A stretch of 64,000 nt of DNA. Origin: Glebionis coronaria (lineage: Eukaryota; Streptophyta; Magnoliopsida; Asterales; Asteraceae). This document shows, piece by piece, positions 12,066 to 24,459 of the stretch; within the stretch, counting starts at the first letter, position 1; every line of letters starts with the position of its first letter. The notes under the pieces were generated by a model. It was not told the DNA's origin and did no database searches. It was given only the letters and a program-made list of their open reading frames with translations. The DNA lies in assembly GCA_025667525.1 (NCBI GenBank), contig CM046882.1:544186630-544250629 (forward strand), written 5' to 3'. Position numbers and translations under genes: made by a program.

Positions 12066-12330
12066 ACATAAAATAAGCTTATAAAAAAGCATATTAATCG
12101 TTCCGATCGATTAATAAGCTGATTAATAAGCTTATTAATCTATCCGCTCGATTAAATACGCTTATTTATAAGCTTATTAATCAATCTGAACGATTAATAA
12201 GCTTATTAATCAATCGGATAGTTAACAAGCTTATAAATAAGCGTATTTAATAATCCGATCTATTATTAAGCTTATTAATAGATGGGAATCGCTTATTTAT
12301 AAGCTTACTAATAAGCTTATTAATAAGCAA
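12066..12330. repeat. AAGCTT-centred palindrome array upstream of the transposase gene
   Basis: About a dozen copies of AATAAGCTTATT-like palindromes, some extended to TTAATAAGCTTATTAA, alternate with short GATCGATT-like blocks. They occupy the promoter side of the transposase gene, 100-370 bp from its start. A looser run of AAGCTTTT repeats lies at 1960-2020 near the other end of the element. It could be a transposase or host-factor binding region, but no function is shown. Confidence 0.8.
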
Positions 12331-12590
12331 TATTAACAAACAGTATATCTAGAGAGAGAAACATAGAGAGAGAAAGTACCAGTTTAATCGAGGAAGAAGA
12401 AGGAAGAATAAAACGTGTTTTTTAAAACGTATATATATATATATCCAGACGTAAAAAGACGAAAATACCCCTGCAGTATAAACTGGGGGATTTAATCTCA
12501 GCCATCGGATGAGATGCAGATGGACGGTGGGAATGAGTCCCCTTGTATCTTAGAAAAGTTTGGTATCCAAAAGAACTTATACATCCTTTG

Positions 12591-14190
12591 TTTTAGATCT
12601 CAGAAGGACCTTTGGGCTTTCTTTTCCAAAACAGATGCAACTTTAGTCCTGTACTGTTTGCGTCATAGTTTCCAAAACACTCAAATGAGTTCCACTACTT
12701 AGGAAATTAGAATCAATTATATCAGTTTTGGATAACTAATTTCAGACTAAAAGAAAAGTCATGATTGTTTAGGTGATATTTTACATGTAAATCCTTAGAA
12801 TTCGTTTTTTTAACTCAAACACTTGATAATCTAGGGTTGAAAAGTTCTAGCACACACATGTACCCAAACGAAAGAAGAAAACCTTACTAATTATAGCAAG
12901 AACGCCAAATTTATTTAAGCTGTGTCGATAAGTAACACTATAATTAAGTACCCGGTATACAATTTCGCCTCCCTGATTATGTGGTTGTGGCCTGGGCACC
13001 GTAGATACAATTTCATCCCATCATATAAGCTACTATCCAGATGTTCTCTAGAAGTGTACTTATACAACTAAACTGATGTACGGGCGTATATAATATTGAT
13101 TAGATATAATTAGTATTTAAAAGCATATTGAAAAATTATCAATTATCATTCTTTATTGATAATTTATAGTGGGCCTTTTTTATATAATGTATTGAAGATC
13201 CAAAATTATTTTCAGCGCAGCAAAGAGCTAAACTATCTATATGATTCTTAAGAGACACGAATTCATAACCAAAATGTACACACTGTTGTACCAATTACAA
13301 TATTTTTGACTTGTATTGACAAATAAGTTTTTAAAATATGTGCACTAAATATAATAAACAACACATACCTTCTGATGTCCGTCGTAACATATGGTCATTT
13401 TTTGTAAGCAGCAAATGAGATAAAAGTACATAACACCCATCCTGAACCTTGCACAACATCAGTTTTTATGTTCATCTTAGCAATTAATTGTTCCAAAAAA
13501 TTATTATCACCCTTGCACAAACTCAAAATAAAATGACTCGTTTTTCCCCAAACTGTCTCCTTATCACCCTTTACCCAACTGAACATAGTGCATCGACCCT
13601 GGCTTCCATAAACTAATGAGGCAATGGGTGGTTAAAATTCTATTTTGATTCTATTAAACCATTGTCATATATTGTAGGCAACTTTAAATCGCAACCAAGT
13701 TACTCAAATCAATGTACCAGATGTATATACATATTAGTATCATTGTTATGAAAGTGATGAAACATTAAAAAGAAGAAACCTCAAAAAATGAAAAACCCAT
13801 TGCCTGAATAAACTTGTTGTGTAGGAAATCAATATATTATACAGCTTTATGAATAAGAATATGAATATTTATATCAAATTAAATTAGACAAAAAAAGTTT
13901 TTTTCTTAGGTTTTCTTAGGGTTTTTTCGGTTCGTGTCTTTTTCAAAATCGGTTTTCGATTCGGTTCTATTTTATTCAATTCGGTTTGGTTTCGAACCAA
14001 TGCTCGACCCTAATAGAAACACCATTATACGTTAGTTATAACTTATAAGTTATCGGGGATGTACGTTTCATATTGATGTGTTAATATAATTATATGAATT
14101 TGTTTCATCTCATTCGATGTTTCATTAGAAATATCATCATTACTCGTAACCCCGATTCACGAACATCAGGAAGTTATCATATCTCATGTA
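12591..14190. other. Intergenic, no supported gene
   Basis: A 63-codon frame on the minus strand (13395-13586) and a few shorter ones have no recognisable motif. I see no RNA gene or clear repeat here. Confidence 0.4.
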
Positions 14191-14509
14191 ACACGGATGT
14201 TGTTCAAAAGTACGAAGCAAATTATCGCAAGTATGATGGAAAAAACTCGCACATGGCTTTTGAACCAAACTTGAACAACATGAGTACGTGAGTTCATTCC
14301 TACAATGTATTTAGTCTGTATTTTTATGTATGTTCATGGAACTTTGACTTTTTCCTTATTGACCAAAATACCAATATTTGTTGTTGAAAGAATCATATGA
14401 ATATTCAATGTTAACTTAGTTGAAACTAGAAGGAATTGTCTTCATGTTTGCATCTTCTGGTTAACACAAAAAGTTATGTAGTATCATATGTTCACTTAAA
14501 CTATATGTA

Positions 14510-14960
14510 TTTAACATGTGTCATAAGCAATGTTTCGGTTTCTAAATTGATACGGTTGAGTCATCAGGTCTGGATCAATACGGATTGGCTCGAGTCAATC
14601 TAGGTTAACCTGATTTTTGTTTATAAAAAAATTATATTTTTTATAATTAACAAAAATTATATATAATAATCATAAAACCTTTCGTACATTGAAGATATAA
14701 CACGTAAAAATAAAATTTCGTCGCAAATACGTAAAATTACATATTGTTTTCATAAAAGAATCAGAAAAAATAGAAACCTAGCTGGGTCTCGAGAACTGGG
14801 TTGACCCGGGTCACCAAAAAACCCGGTGGGTCTAGCCGGGTTTCGAAAATATGAAACCCGATTTAATTTGAGTCGTTTTTTTGCCAAAATCGGGTCAATT
14901 GATCGATCCAACCAGGTTGACTCGGGTTTAAAAATATTAGTTTAAGAATATGTAAACAAA
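14510..14960. mobile_element. Possible old hAT-type MITE, decayed
   Basis: The block begins CAATGTTTCGG, holds many GGGTTGACYCGGGT-like words and ends with a TTTAAAAATATT-like sequence. This is similar in style to the clear hAT MITE at 57555-58352. It is absent at the matching place in copy 2 (about 43975). No clean target-site duplication was found. Confidence 0.4.
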
Positions 14961-15833
14961 TGCATTTAACGTGTAATTAATTCGTATTACACTCAAATTT
15001 TGTTTTTAAAGGAAGTCAAGCTTTAAAAAGGAAGCTTAAAAAAGTACGAAGCAAACTACTAACTTAAACCAAAGTAATTAGCTTACATTATGTTTTGTTT
15101 AGTAATTTGATAAATACGTCCTTGCTTTAGATTATAACTAGCAGGTATCCGCGTGATGCGGCGGCGGGTATCTTGTGACAAAATTTTCTGGCGAACAAAT
15201 GTTCTTTGGTTATTCGTTTTTAACAGTCGTCACGTCCTAGAAAAATCTATCATTGTTTTTCCAAAAAATCACATCACCAGGACCACAACAATCGTAAATT
15301 ACTTATTGATATGAGGTATTTTAAAGGTATAAGTTTTTAAGTGTATTAAAAAAATGACCGTATATATTTCTCATGTTAATAAGGTTTTTCATATAGATTT
15401 GGTTTCGCGCCGCTGACTCTGCCAATATGTCACAGAATCTTGGTGTTACCGCCACTCTTTAGGTCTTTTTTTAGATGTATGTATTTATCATGTTTTAGAG
15501 GTTAAACATATCTAACTTATTGGTGTCAATCTATCTATGATAGTTATGTGAACATTGTTTGGAAAAGAAAAAGCTGGTGATTGAGTTGTACATTATGTTC
15601 TTTATGTTATAGTAGAAGGGGTTAGGGTGTACTTATATTACTATTAATTGCTTTTTTCTAGGAAAAATTTGGATTGTACATCATGTTTGTGTAATTATGT
15701 ACATTTATGTAATGGAGCATATTAAATATGTGTATTAATTATACTAATTATGTATTTAATACGTATATAAGTTTTAATTGTTGTAAATGTAATAATAATT
15801 GTACATTTAGGTAATAAGACATATTAATTAATT

Positions 15834-16078
15834 GGGTTTTGCTAACCACCACCCATAGGTTGGTTTTTATACATTCCATAATTAAAAAAGTAACAATTAT
15901 GAATCTTATATATATCATGTTTAACATACTTACTAATTAATATATACCATATTAAAACTTACTTACCTTAATTATATGTGTTATAATCATGCATTTATAG
16001 AAATAAGTAGTTCAAATTTGAAAATGTTTGTAATTATGGAAGATTAAAAAACACTATGAGTGTTTGTTAGCAAAACCC
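15834..16078. mobile_element. 245-bp MITE with ~27-bp inverted ends
   Basis: Left end GGGTTTTGCTAACCACCACC, right end the inverse of GGGTTTTGCTAACAAACACT. TAATT flanks both sides as a candidate target duplication, but the flanks are AT-rich, so this is weak. No coding capacity. The superfamily is uncertain. Confidence 0.65.
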
Positions 16079-16529
16079 TAATTATTTTAATTATGAGTTT
16101 TAATTATTCTTATGTAGTATACTTGTGCAAGTTGTACATATGCATTACTATCTTTTATTACTTAAATATGATTTTCTTTATGCATTAATACCTTATAAAT
16201 TGTGTTTGGATGATTATACCTCTTAAAAATTAAGCATTTAATGAGGAGAGAGATACTAATCTCTTTTATATGTAGTATAAATATAGATATGCTACGATAT
16301 TTCTTCCACCACCGATGCGGGACAATATTAATCTACCATTGCTAATGTTTACATATCTTGATTCAAATACCTCTCATTTGTTACACAATTAGTAGGTTTG
16401 TAATCCGTTCTCCGCCGCGCATACGATGGAATAACTCTGTAACAAACCGATAACTCAAAAGCTATTCTTGTGAATTGTGTTTGAATTTTTTTTAAGGAAA
16501 TAGTCCTTAGCGATTCGTTGTAAATTTAG

Positions 16530-17630
16530 GCGTAAATGTCAAAAATACACAACGTACTTTCTCAGATTATCCATTATGCCCATCAAACTATTTTATGTTT
16601 TATTTACACACTTGCCACGTAGAATTTGGTCAAACCTTTGAATATACCTTTGACTTAACGGAACCGTTACTTATTTCGTTAACTTGCAATTTAATTTTGG
16701 TCCCCTAGCTAACTATCATCATCTTCATCTTCATAAACAATCAATGTACCACCATCATCATCAAAAATCATAACCTTAAACCCAGAAAATCAAAACCCAA
16801 AAAAAACCCAGAAAATAAAAAACTTATACCACTCAACTGCAGAGATGTAAGAATGATAGAGCAACAATTGATAACAATGAGAAACCCCTAAATCGATTTA
16901 AACAACTAAAACCCAAACACGAACCACATACCCAATCACCAAATCACTCCCTTCGTATCTTTCTCTTCATCACAGTTAAGTAATCAAATCCCATCTCCAT
17001 TAACACCAAATCACAGTTAAATAATCAAATCACCTAGATCTCATCAAATCTGTATTGACAAGCGCATCATATTAAAACCGATCAACAAATCCTTCTATTT
17101 CCCAAACGAAATCTCATCAGCACATAAATCTCATTCATATAATCCATCTCATCTAATTAACCAATTAACCAATAAACAAGTGGAACCATCGATGACATTA
17201 CATCCATACCCACAGTTGAAGATAAAACGATTTACTGGCTTCAAGACCAGATATTGGTCTCGGGGACAGATTTGAATTTAATCGAAATAAAGAAAGGATT
17301 GTAACATGATTGTTATAAGTCATGGTATAAGTTTTTGATTTTTTGAATTTTTTTTTGTTTTAATTTTCTGGGTTTAAGGTTATGATTTTGGATGATGATG
17401 GTGGTACATTGATTGTTTATGAAGATGAAGATGATGATAGTTAGCTAAGGGACCAAAACTAAATTCCAAGTTAACGAAATAAGTAACGGTTCCGTTAAGT
17501 TAAAGGTATATTCAAAGGTTTGACCAAATCCTACGTGGCAACTGGCAAGTGTGTAAATAATACATAAAATAGTTCGATGGACATAATGGATAATCCGAGA
17601 AAGTACGTTGTGTATTTTTAACATTTACCT
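16530..17630. mobile_element. 1.1-kb foldback MULE with ~300-bp inverted repeats
   Basis: The arms 16530-16835 and about 17325-17630 are inverse copies. The outer ends read GCGTAAATGTCAAAAATACA and AGGTAAATGTTAAAAATACA. A perfect 9-bp target-site duplication, TAAATTTAG, lies at 16521-16529 and 17631-17639. Copy 2 of the segmental duplication has the single uninterrupted site near 46072-46080. A 9-bp duplication with long inverted repeats is typical of Mutator-like elements. The ~490-bp middle has no coding frame. Confidence 0.9.
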
Positions 17631-18982
17631 TAAATTTAGTCATTAACGACTAATTATGCAAGTGACCTATAATATGATAGATCAATTACGTTAAATATAT
17701 GTTAAAGTAACAAAAAGATGTTTCGATGATTACTTAACGACTATTAGTATGTACATTTCACTATTCATCCCTCTCATTTTGTTCTTATGGGTTTTTTCCC
17801 TCTCACTTAACCACCATTATCTCGCATTCTATATTTTATATAACATCCATGCATTTTTAAAAACAGTGACGGAACTAGGCAATTAAAATATGGCGGGGGC
17901 AAAATTTTTTATTATACAATAATTATAAAATGCGGAAAAAAATTAGTATCAAAATGATAAATCGAGTACTTTTACTTAAAATGGCGGATTTATAAGTTTT
18001 AGAGCGTTATATAATAGCATTTAATATATGGGTGGGAGAAATTTTGAGTTTTTTAGTTAAAGCAAGTTCAAAGAAAGACCGAAAAAAAAATACACTAAGA
18101 TCTCATTTTATCGGGTTAACCATGAAAAGCAACGTCCCTAATACTATACATTCGTCCCTGTTCAGTGGTCAGGAATAACGTTGCTAATCTTTTTACAAAA
18201 GTATGATCCACATGTAGGATATACTTGCCTCAAATTATTAAAATTCACATCATATATTATTGACATCAACTAAAAGATAACAAATCTTAGAACTAAAAGA
18301 ACATGACATGTTCGTTAACAAATACACTTAATCGAGTATAACATTATAGATAAAGAAAAGGGCAAATGGCATAAAAAGATAATTAACTTGAGGTCTGTTT
18401 CCAATCAAGGTACTCTACTTTTTTTTTGCACATAAAGGATGTCAACTTAAATTTTTAGCTAATTTGGGTTTTTTTATTTCCTGTTAAAAAAACTAACGAC
18501 CATTTTTGGTTACTTCCTTAAATGAATCTTTTATAAAATTGAGGGGTCTCTGTCACTATTTTAATTATTCTGGAACCACTTTTGATGATTTTCCTAAATC
18601 CCCTAACTAGTTACGTGATAATAAAAACCCTTGTATGCAATCCCTGTTATCGAATGAAAAAAAATCTAATTTTTTATGTGATAAAAAAAACAGCTACATA
18701 GAACAACAAAGGGTTTTTGCATATCCAGGTACACTCCATCTTATATAGTTTATGGTATTTTTATGGATTCTAGTTTTTTTAAAATTAGTTTATTGGTCAT
18801 TTAATTGCTTGTAAGTGTAACAAGATCTCAAAAAGTAAATTTGTACGTATGAATTTTTAATGATTTTCTATTGACTAATACTTTAAGTTGAATGTATGAT
18901 CAACAAAATAGCTTTCCTATAATCATTTCCTACCTTTAGCACCTACAGTTATACTACTAATGAACTTTGTTGTTTAGCAGAA

Positions 18983-20947
18983 TGGATGCTTCACCCTCAA
19001 CACCTCCATTTATATTGGATCTTTATTACAACGGGTATTCAAGCTTAAACCTTTAGCCTATGTCGACAGTGAGATGGACACAATAAATATTGATGTAACT
19101 GGTTTCAAAATTCAGGAATGAAAGAATATGTTGAAACCAACACAAATTCCGTAGTGAATGGGTTGTACTACTTTAATAATGGTTTAAACAATATCGAGTG
19201 TGATGCTGATTTTACTATATTTGTTGAAAAGTGGAAAGGTAACGAAGATAGAATGGTACAATTATATGTAGATCATAAGAATGCCGATTTAGGCGATTAT
19301 ATAGGTTAAAATTTGGGTGATCATATACTTGTTGAGTTAAAACCTGGTTATGATTTAGATTACGAAGATTATGAATTTAGTGATGTTGCATCACTTGATC
19401 ATTTATCTGAGGGTGAAGAAGAGTTAAGGCAAATTAGGATTAAAAAAATAAAAAGCGGAGGAAAAGAACAAATCAAATAAAGATGCATATGATGAAAGTA
19501 GGCTAGTGTTTCATGAGGAAAGTGATGATAATGACAATGAAGTAGATCTTTTATTTTCAAAATTAGATGATGAAAGTCAAAAAGAAAAAGTTCATGTAGA
19601 ACCAGAATATAACTCAGATGAGGATATGCCTATCATGGATGAGGAAGAAATTGAGTATGACCCCAATAAAAGAGATTACCCTATTCATGACCCAAACATC
19701 CACTTGAAGTTAAAAAAAACTAATATTAGGTGAATTGTATGTAGACCTGGATCAAGTTAAAGATTGTTTGACCTTTATTCACTTGCCAATGGATATCAAC
19801 TTTGGTATGAAAAAAGTGACAGTCAAAAGTTGTTAGTTAGGTGTGGATTTGATGAAAAAGAAAGAAGAAACAAAAAAACTTCCAAGAGATCCTAATAAAC
19901 CTTGTTGTCCTTTTAGATTACGGCCTTACGGGCTGTGAAGATGCACAAAGAAAATTCTTGGCATATAAGAACCCTAGTTGATGAGCACACTTGAATTAGA
20001 CAATATTATCTTGGGTTTTTAGTAACTTCTAAATAGATTGCCAGACAATATGAAGATAAAATAAGAATGAATCCTGATTTAAGGGTGGCTGGTCTACAAC
20101 AAATGGTTATGAAAAAATATAGTGTGAAAACATCATACAATCAGTGTAGTAGAGCTAGAAGGATTGCACTTTATAATCTTAAGCAGAATGTTGGAAGTCA
20201 ATATGACAGGCTGGTTGATTATAGCGCCGAGTTAAAAAAACAAACCCTGGTACGACCGTGCAATTGGCCATTGATCCTCTTGTAGATGGTACACACATGT
20301 TTAATAGTATTTATGTTTGTTTTCACAATATAAAGAAGGGTTGGAAATCAGGTTGTAGAAAGGTTATAGGTTTGGATGGGTGTTTTCTGAAAGGGGTATG
20401 TCAAGGTGAACTGTTAGCAGCTATTGGGCGGGATGGAAACAATCAAATCTACCCAATTGCATGGGCTGTTGTACAAGTTGAGAGCATATAAAGTTGGAAA
20501 TGGTTTATTAAACATTTAACAAAAGATCTTGGTTTAGCAAATGGCCATGAGTTCACATTCAAATCTGATGGACATAAAGGACTTATACAAGCAGTTAAGA
20601 GAGTGGTGCCCATGGTAGAACATAGATTATGTGATAGGCATATTTACGCAAACTTTAACAAGGTATACCCTGGTGTTCTATTTAGGAACTTGTTTTGGCA
20701 AGCATCAAAGGCATCTTATCATGAGAAATTTAATAACACAATGGAAGAAATTAAAAATGCAAGTGCAGAAGCTTATCAATATTTGGTCGATAAAGATCCA
20801 TGGACATGGTCAAGAGCATACTTCAAAGAAGGAATGGATAGTGATGCAGTTGAAAATGGACTTAGAGAATCATTTAATTCCCATATAAAGAATGCAAGGA
20901 GAAAACAAATAATTGGAATGCTTGAAGACATCAGATCATACGTCATG
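18983..20947 (+). pseudogene. MuDR-type transposase, N-terminal and catalytic part
   Basis: A probable start ATG at 18983 is followed by broken frames. An acidic stretch (19506-19733) and a MuDR DNA-binding-like region with several stops (19735-20060) come next. Then NPDLRVAGLQQMVMKKYSV with an ARR-A motif (20067-20285) precedes the MULE DDE core: VIGLDGCFLKG holds the first catalytic Asp (near 20375), AWAVVQVES follows, then SDGHKGLIQAV the second Asp (about 20565), and RLCDRHIYANF the conserved C/H motif. Stops at 20489-20491 and several upstream make it non-functional. The frame is cut at 20947 by a retrotransposon; the C-terminal part resumes at 33821. It would have catalysed excision and insertion of this MULE family. 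Confidence 0.85.
20721..20947. repeat. 227-bp transposase segment duplicated at 31791-32017 (original)
   Basis: This piece of the MULE transposase ends with TCATG, the target site of the Athila-like element. An almost identical copy, with only three substitutions seen, precedes the right LTR at 31791-32017. The offset is a constant 11070 bp. Confidence 0.95.
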
Positions 20948-22748
20948 TAATAAGTGTGAAAACACTTATCCTTTTACCACTTAATTATAATAATAACCAA
21001 GCCAAAAACATGTATTTTATGTCGTAAATTTCGGAATTATGCGTGGTTTGTGTTTTTGTTGTGATTTAGGATCAAAATGTGAAAAGGGAAGAAAACACGG
21101 GCTTTCACGGGCTTTTATCGAAGAAAAAGACAAAAGACGAAGTCAAAAGATCAAGAGTGCAAAAAGAACGGAAGTCCAAGGCCTATTCTGAAGATTTATC
21201 GAAGAAAAAGTCTAAAGACGGAAGTTTAATGAAGTCGAAAAACTCAAGTCTAATAAATTAAGAAATTATAAGACGAGTTCAATTAATCCCGAGACAACGT
21301 CGAAAAAGTCGAAGAATTTAGAAGACGAAAAGACGAGAGAAGAAAGAAAGGAGCAACACATGCTAACCTCCCTAATCACCTATAAATACCCTCCTAATGA
21401 CACATTAGGAGTTGTTGACTATCTTGACAAAATAGCTCTTCCATTTAATTACTTACACTTTTCTTAATGTCATTTACTTAATTGTCATTTAATTACCTTG
21501 TCTTGCACCTTAAATTTGTAAGTATAATCTTTACTTTTAATTGTTGAATCTATTTTAATCAAGTTTTAATTAATCTCTCATTCTACTTTTCTTGTATTTG
21601 CTTAATCTTTATGTTTATGTGCTTATTATTATGCTTATTTGATTAATAGTTATGTTTTTATGTTTATGATTGTGTTAGCTTATTGATTTTATAGCTTATT
21701 GTGTGCTTTTCTTAATTTTAATTAAGTGTTTTTAAAAGTTATTTTATAAAAAAGTTGTTTTTAAATATTTTTATTATATAGTGTTTTTAAAAGTTTTTAT
21801 ATTTTGGCTTATTTGCTTTTTCTTAAGTTTGATTTGGTTAAAGTTTTAGTTAAGTGCTTAATTGTTTTTAGCTTAATTTTTGTTTCTAGCTTATTATTGT
21901 TGAAATAGTTCTTATCCGGGTTTTGGTTAAAACCCTCGTATTCCGGATAGATCCAATAACTCATCATTCCGAATTGCCTCCACTACTTGATTCGGGATAA
22001 GGCTTCGTTTAAAACATTCCGGATAAGCCGTCTTTGGGAATTCCGGATAAGTGGATCTACCTGGATTCCGGATAAGCTACACCAAGGATTCCGGATATCT
22101 TCTCATTTGTGGTTATTCCGGATAAGGAACTTCTGGTTACTCCGGATAAGACGCAAGACAAAACATTCCGGATTGCGCTCAGAAGCCAATTCCGGATAAA
22201 GCTGTCAATTGCTTATTCCGGATAAGTAGCAGTTGGTAATTCCGGATAAAGAGCAAATCAAGTTATTCCGGATAGACCTCAAAAATAGGATTCCGGATAA
22301 GGAATAAGTAATTATTCCGGATAAGCAGCTTGTGGTGTATTCAGGATAGTGACAGTATTTTGGAACCCGGCTCAGGTTTTGTTTATCCTCTGTTTTATTT
22401 TCAAGCATTTATTTTTCCCGCATTTTTCTTTAAGTGTTATTTTAATTGTTTTTCTTTATTTTAATTTTCTAGTTTGCATTTTTATTACATTGTCAAATTT
22501 ACTTTTCGTCAAGCTTTAATTTTTGTCATTTACTATTAAAAGTTTTAATATTGCACCATTTACGTTTTAATTAGTTTTAGTTTTAATTACCCGTCATTTA
22601 CTTTAAAGTCTTGCAATTTAAATTACTACAACGACCAATCTATTTGTTTTTCACCAAAAGGCGACTGAGTCGCACTTAAACCAGTAATCAATTCGAATAG
22701 ACACATACAACGAAATTAATTTTTATACTTGGCAAAAGCTAAGTATTA
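20948..22748 (+). repeat. Left LTR of the Athila-like element
   Basis: It begins TAATAAGTGTG and ends AAGCTAAGTATTA. The short inverse ends TAATA/TATTA take the place of the usual TG/CA. It matches the right LTR with scattered substitutions and small gaps, densest in the first 400 bp (around 4%). It contains the ATTCCGGATAAG array. Confidence 0.88.
21935..22350. repeat. ATTCCGGATAAG array in left LTR
   Basis: About 17 copies of ATTCCGGATAAG or close variants occur at irregular 20-40-bp spacing, centred on the palindrome TCCGGA. The sequence between copies is not repeated. The 70-codon open frame here is a by-product of the repeat. Confidence 0.92.
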
Positions 22749-22765
22749 AATGGTGCCGCCGCCGG

Positions 22766-23008
22766 CTCTTTTCATAAAGATTAACGGTTTTCTGTGAGAG
22801 ACGCGTTGAATTTTGGGATCCGTTCACTCGTGAACGTTATTTTTCTTGCTAAAAAATTTTCAAAAATCCATAAAAATTAAAAATTGTTCAAAATCCATAA
22901 AAATTAAAAAATTTCAAAAATCCAAAAAGATTTTTATTTTTATTTTTACACGTATATATATATATTCTCTATTTCTTTGGTATCTTTTTCTTTTACTTTT
23001 GCAGGTGC
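22766..23008. other. Leader between primer-binding site and gag
   Basis: Untranslated leader with short runs of AAAAATCCATAAAAATT. It ends in a pyrimidine-rich stretch with TTTTGCAG just before the gag start, which could be a splice acceptor. Confidence 0.5.
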
Positions 23009-23733
23009 ATGCGTACTAGATCTTCATCTTATTCAGAGCCCGAGACTCGTGAAGATTTAGTTATGGCTGGTGTGCACAACAACAATAATCCACCCCACCC
23101 TAACATGAATAACAACAACAATGTTCCCCCACCCGACATTCGAACAATGGAGGAGCTTTGTCAACATACGATGAATGGACGAGGAGGACCGATTGCGCCG
23201 ATGCAAATCACGGCTCCAGAGTTTTCGTTGAAGCATTACATGATCCAACAAGTCCAAAATACTTGTCCATTTCGCGGATTACCAGATGATGATGCCAACA
23301 AACACCTCGACAAATTCATTACCGTTACTCAAAGCATGAAGTTGCCCGGTGTTACTATGGATTTTCTTCGCCTTCACCTATTTCCACACACCTTATCCCA
23401 CCATGCCGAAAAATGGTTTGATCGTCTTCCGAAGAATTCAATTCATACTTGGGACGAGATGACTCAACGATTTTTGGCACGCTACTTTCCACCATCCATG
23501 GTCACGAGCCTTCGAAATCAAATTAGTGGATTTACACAAGAACCCGATGAATCACTTTTTGATGCTTGGGAACGATATAATGTTTTGATCGATCGATGTC
23601 CAAACCACAACATGCTCCCGGTTACTTTGATTGATACTTTCTACAATGGTTTAACTTTTCGTGATCGTGATACGATTAATGCAGCCGCCGGTGGCACATT
23701 TATGAAAAGAAGACCTGAGGAGTGTAGAGAGTT
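23009..23733 (+). pseudogene. Athila-like gag, N-terminal part
   Basis: Starts at ATG 23009. A Ser/Asn-rich leader (VHNNNNPPHPN) is followed by a retrotransposon gag core: APEFSLKHYMIQQVQ, FRGLPDDDANKHLDKF, RLHLFPHTLSHHAEKWFD, WDEMTQRFLARYFPP and DESLFDAWERYNVLIDRCP. These are hallmarks of Athila/Tat capsid proteins, which assemble the cytoplasmic particle. The frame is interrupted after residue ~241 by a Copia-type element whose target duplication GAGTT is at 23729-23733. Gag resumes at 27678. Confidence 0.88.
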
Positions 23734-24024
23734 TGTTGTAAACTCACTTTATGTGACGACATTTAAGAATTCCCATTAGTTATCATAGTCACACACGCTT
23801 AGACTAGACTAGGTTCTTGTACTGTTAAGCATGTCGTGTGTGACTATATATACCCCTCCTTAGCTTCCAAGGAGGGGTGTTGGTTGTGTCACATTTCACT
23901 TAATACATTCTCTTTCATATTTCACACACATTCAACCTCTCTCTCTCTCTTTCTAAGCCAACAATGGCTTCCACCACCCTTTACCACCACATTAGACCAC
24001 CGGATCCGATTTAGCTTTTCTACA
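23734..24024. repeat. Left LTR of nested Copia-type element
   Basis: TATA-like CTATATATACCCC near 23843 is followed about 80 bp on by a CT repeat and GCCAACAATGGCTTCC. The ATG in that sequence opens only a short frame. Confidence 0.92.
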
Positions 24025-24459
24025 TTTGGCATCAGAGCCACGGTTCCATCCTTGGATCGTGAATATATTTTCGATTTGGTGGTCTAATCTATTTTTTGTG
24101 TCTCGGTTTATATATCCATTTTTGTCTAATTTGTCAAAAAATTTTGTCACGTCAACAACTTGTTATCATGTGTCATATTATCATTTTCTTTGTCCAACTG
24201 TCCAAAATATCACAAGTGTTGTGTCTCGGTTTCATCATCTATTTTACTTTGTCCATATCTTTTTCACTGGTAAAAAAATGGTCTAGTCATCCATGGTCTA
24301 GTTGTGGTCAAAGTGTCTTGCAGAATCATTTTTTTTATATCTCTATTATGGGTTATAATGTTTGAAGATGAAGGTGATAAACTCATATTTGCCAGAAAAT
24401 CTGCCCAGAAACATGCTCCCTGAAAAAACGGAACAAGAACCCTTTTGGATTTATCTTCA

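Larger units (their letters stand above)
1572..12582. mobile_element. 11-kb Mutator-like element with Ulp1 protease and FAR1-like transposase
   Basis: Diverged terminal inverted repeats flank the two genes. The left end reads GATACAAGGGGAC from 1572, and the same 13 bases occur inverted at 12537-12549. Further matched blocks follow inside both ends: ATCCRATG, then AGGGGTA with CGTC about 75 bp in. A candidate 8-bp target-site duplication, ATCCTTTG, lies at 1564-1571 and 12583-12590. That would place about 33 bp outside the conserved block on the right end, so the exact right boundary is uncertain. Gene content is the same as the KI-MULE/Kaonashi type known from Arabidopsis and melon: a MURA-like transposase plus a C48/Ulp1-like peptidase. 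Both genes carry lesions, so this copy is probably not autonomous. Confidence 0.72.

Noticed and set aside
15120..15420. GC-rich CGCGTGATGCGGCGGCGGG word and its partner near 16415
   Set aside because: Suggests terminal repeats of another element, but I could not find matching target duplications or consistent ends.
17871..18170. Possible insertion starting CAGTGACGGAAC and ending CGTCCCTG
   Set aside because: Looks like a MITE, and copy 2 is different here, but the 8-bp flanks do not match, so it is not listed as an element.
19118..19309. Possible independent small gene upstream of the MuDR core
   Set aside because: It lies between the probable transposase start and the acidic region in the same orientation and is best taken as a decayed part of the transposase N-terminus.
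21987..22199. 70-codon frame with repeated FRI/SR words
   Set aside because: Produced by the ATTCCGGATAAG array in the LTR; the same frame appears in the second LTR and has no protein character.
21935..22350. CRISPR-like look of repeats with unique spacers
   Set aside because: Spacing is irregular, repeats are only 12 bp, the sequence lies in a plant LTR and is duplicated in both LTRs. Not a CRISPR array.
23836..24087. Frame shared by both LTRs of the nested Copia-type element
   Set aside because: Lies across the LTR R/U5 region and the primer site; repeated only because the LTR is repeated.
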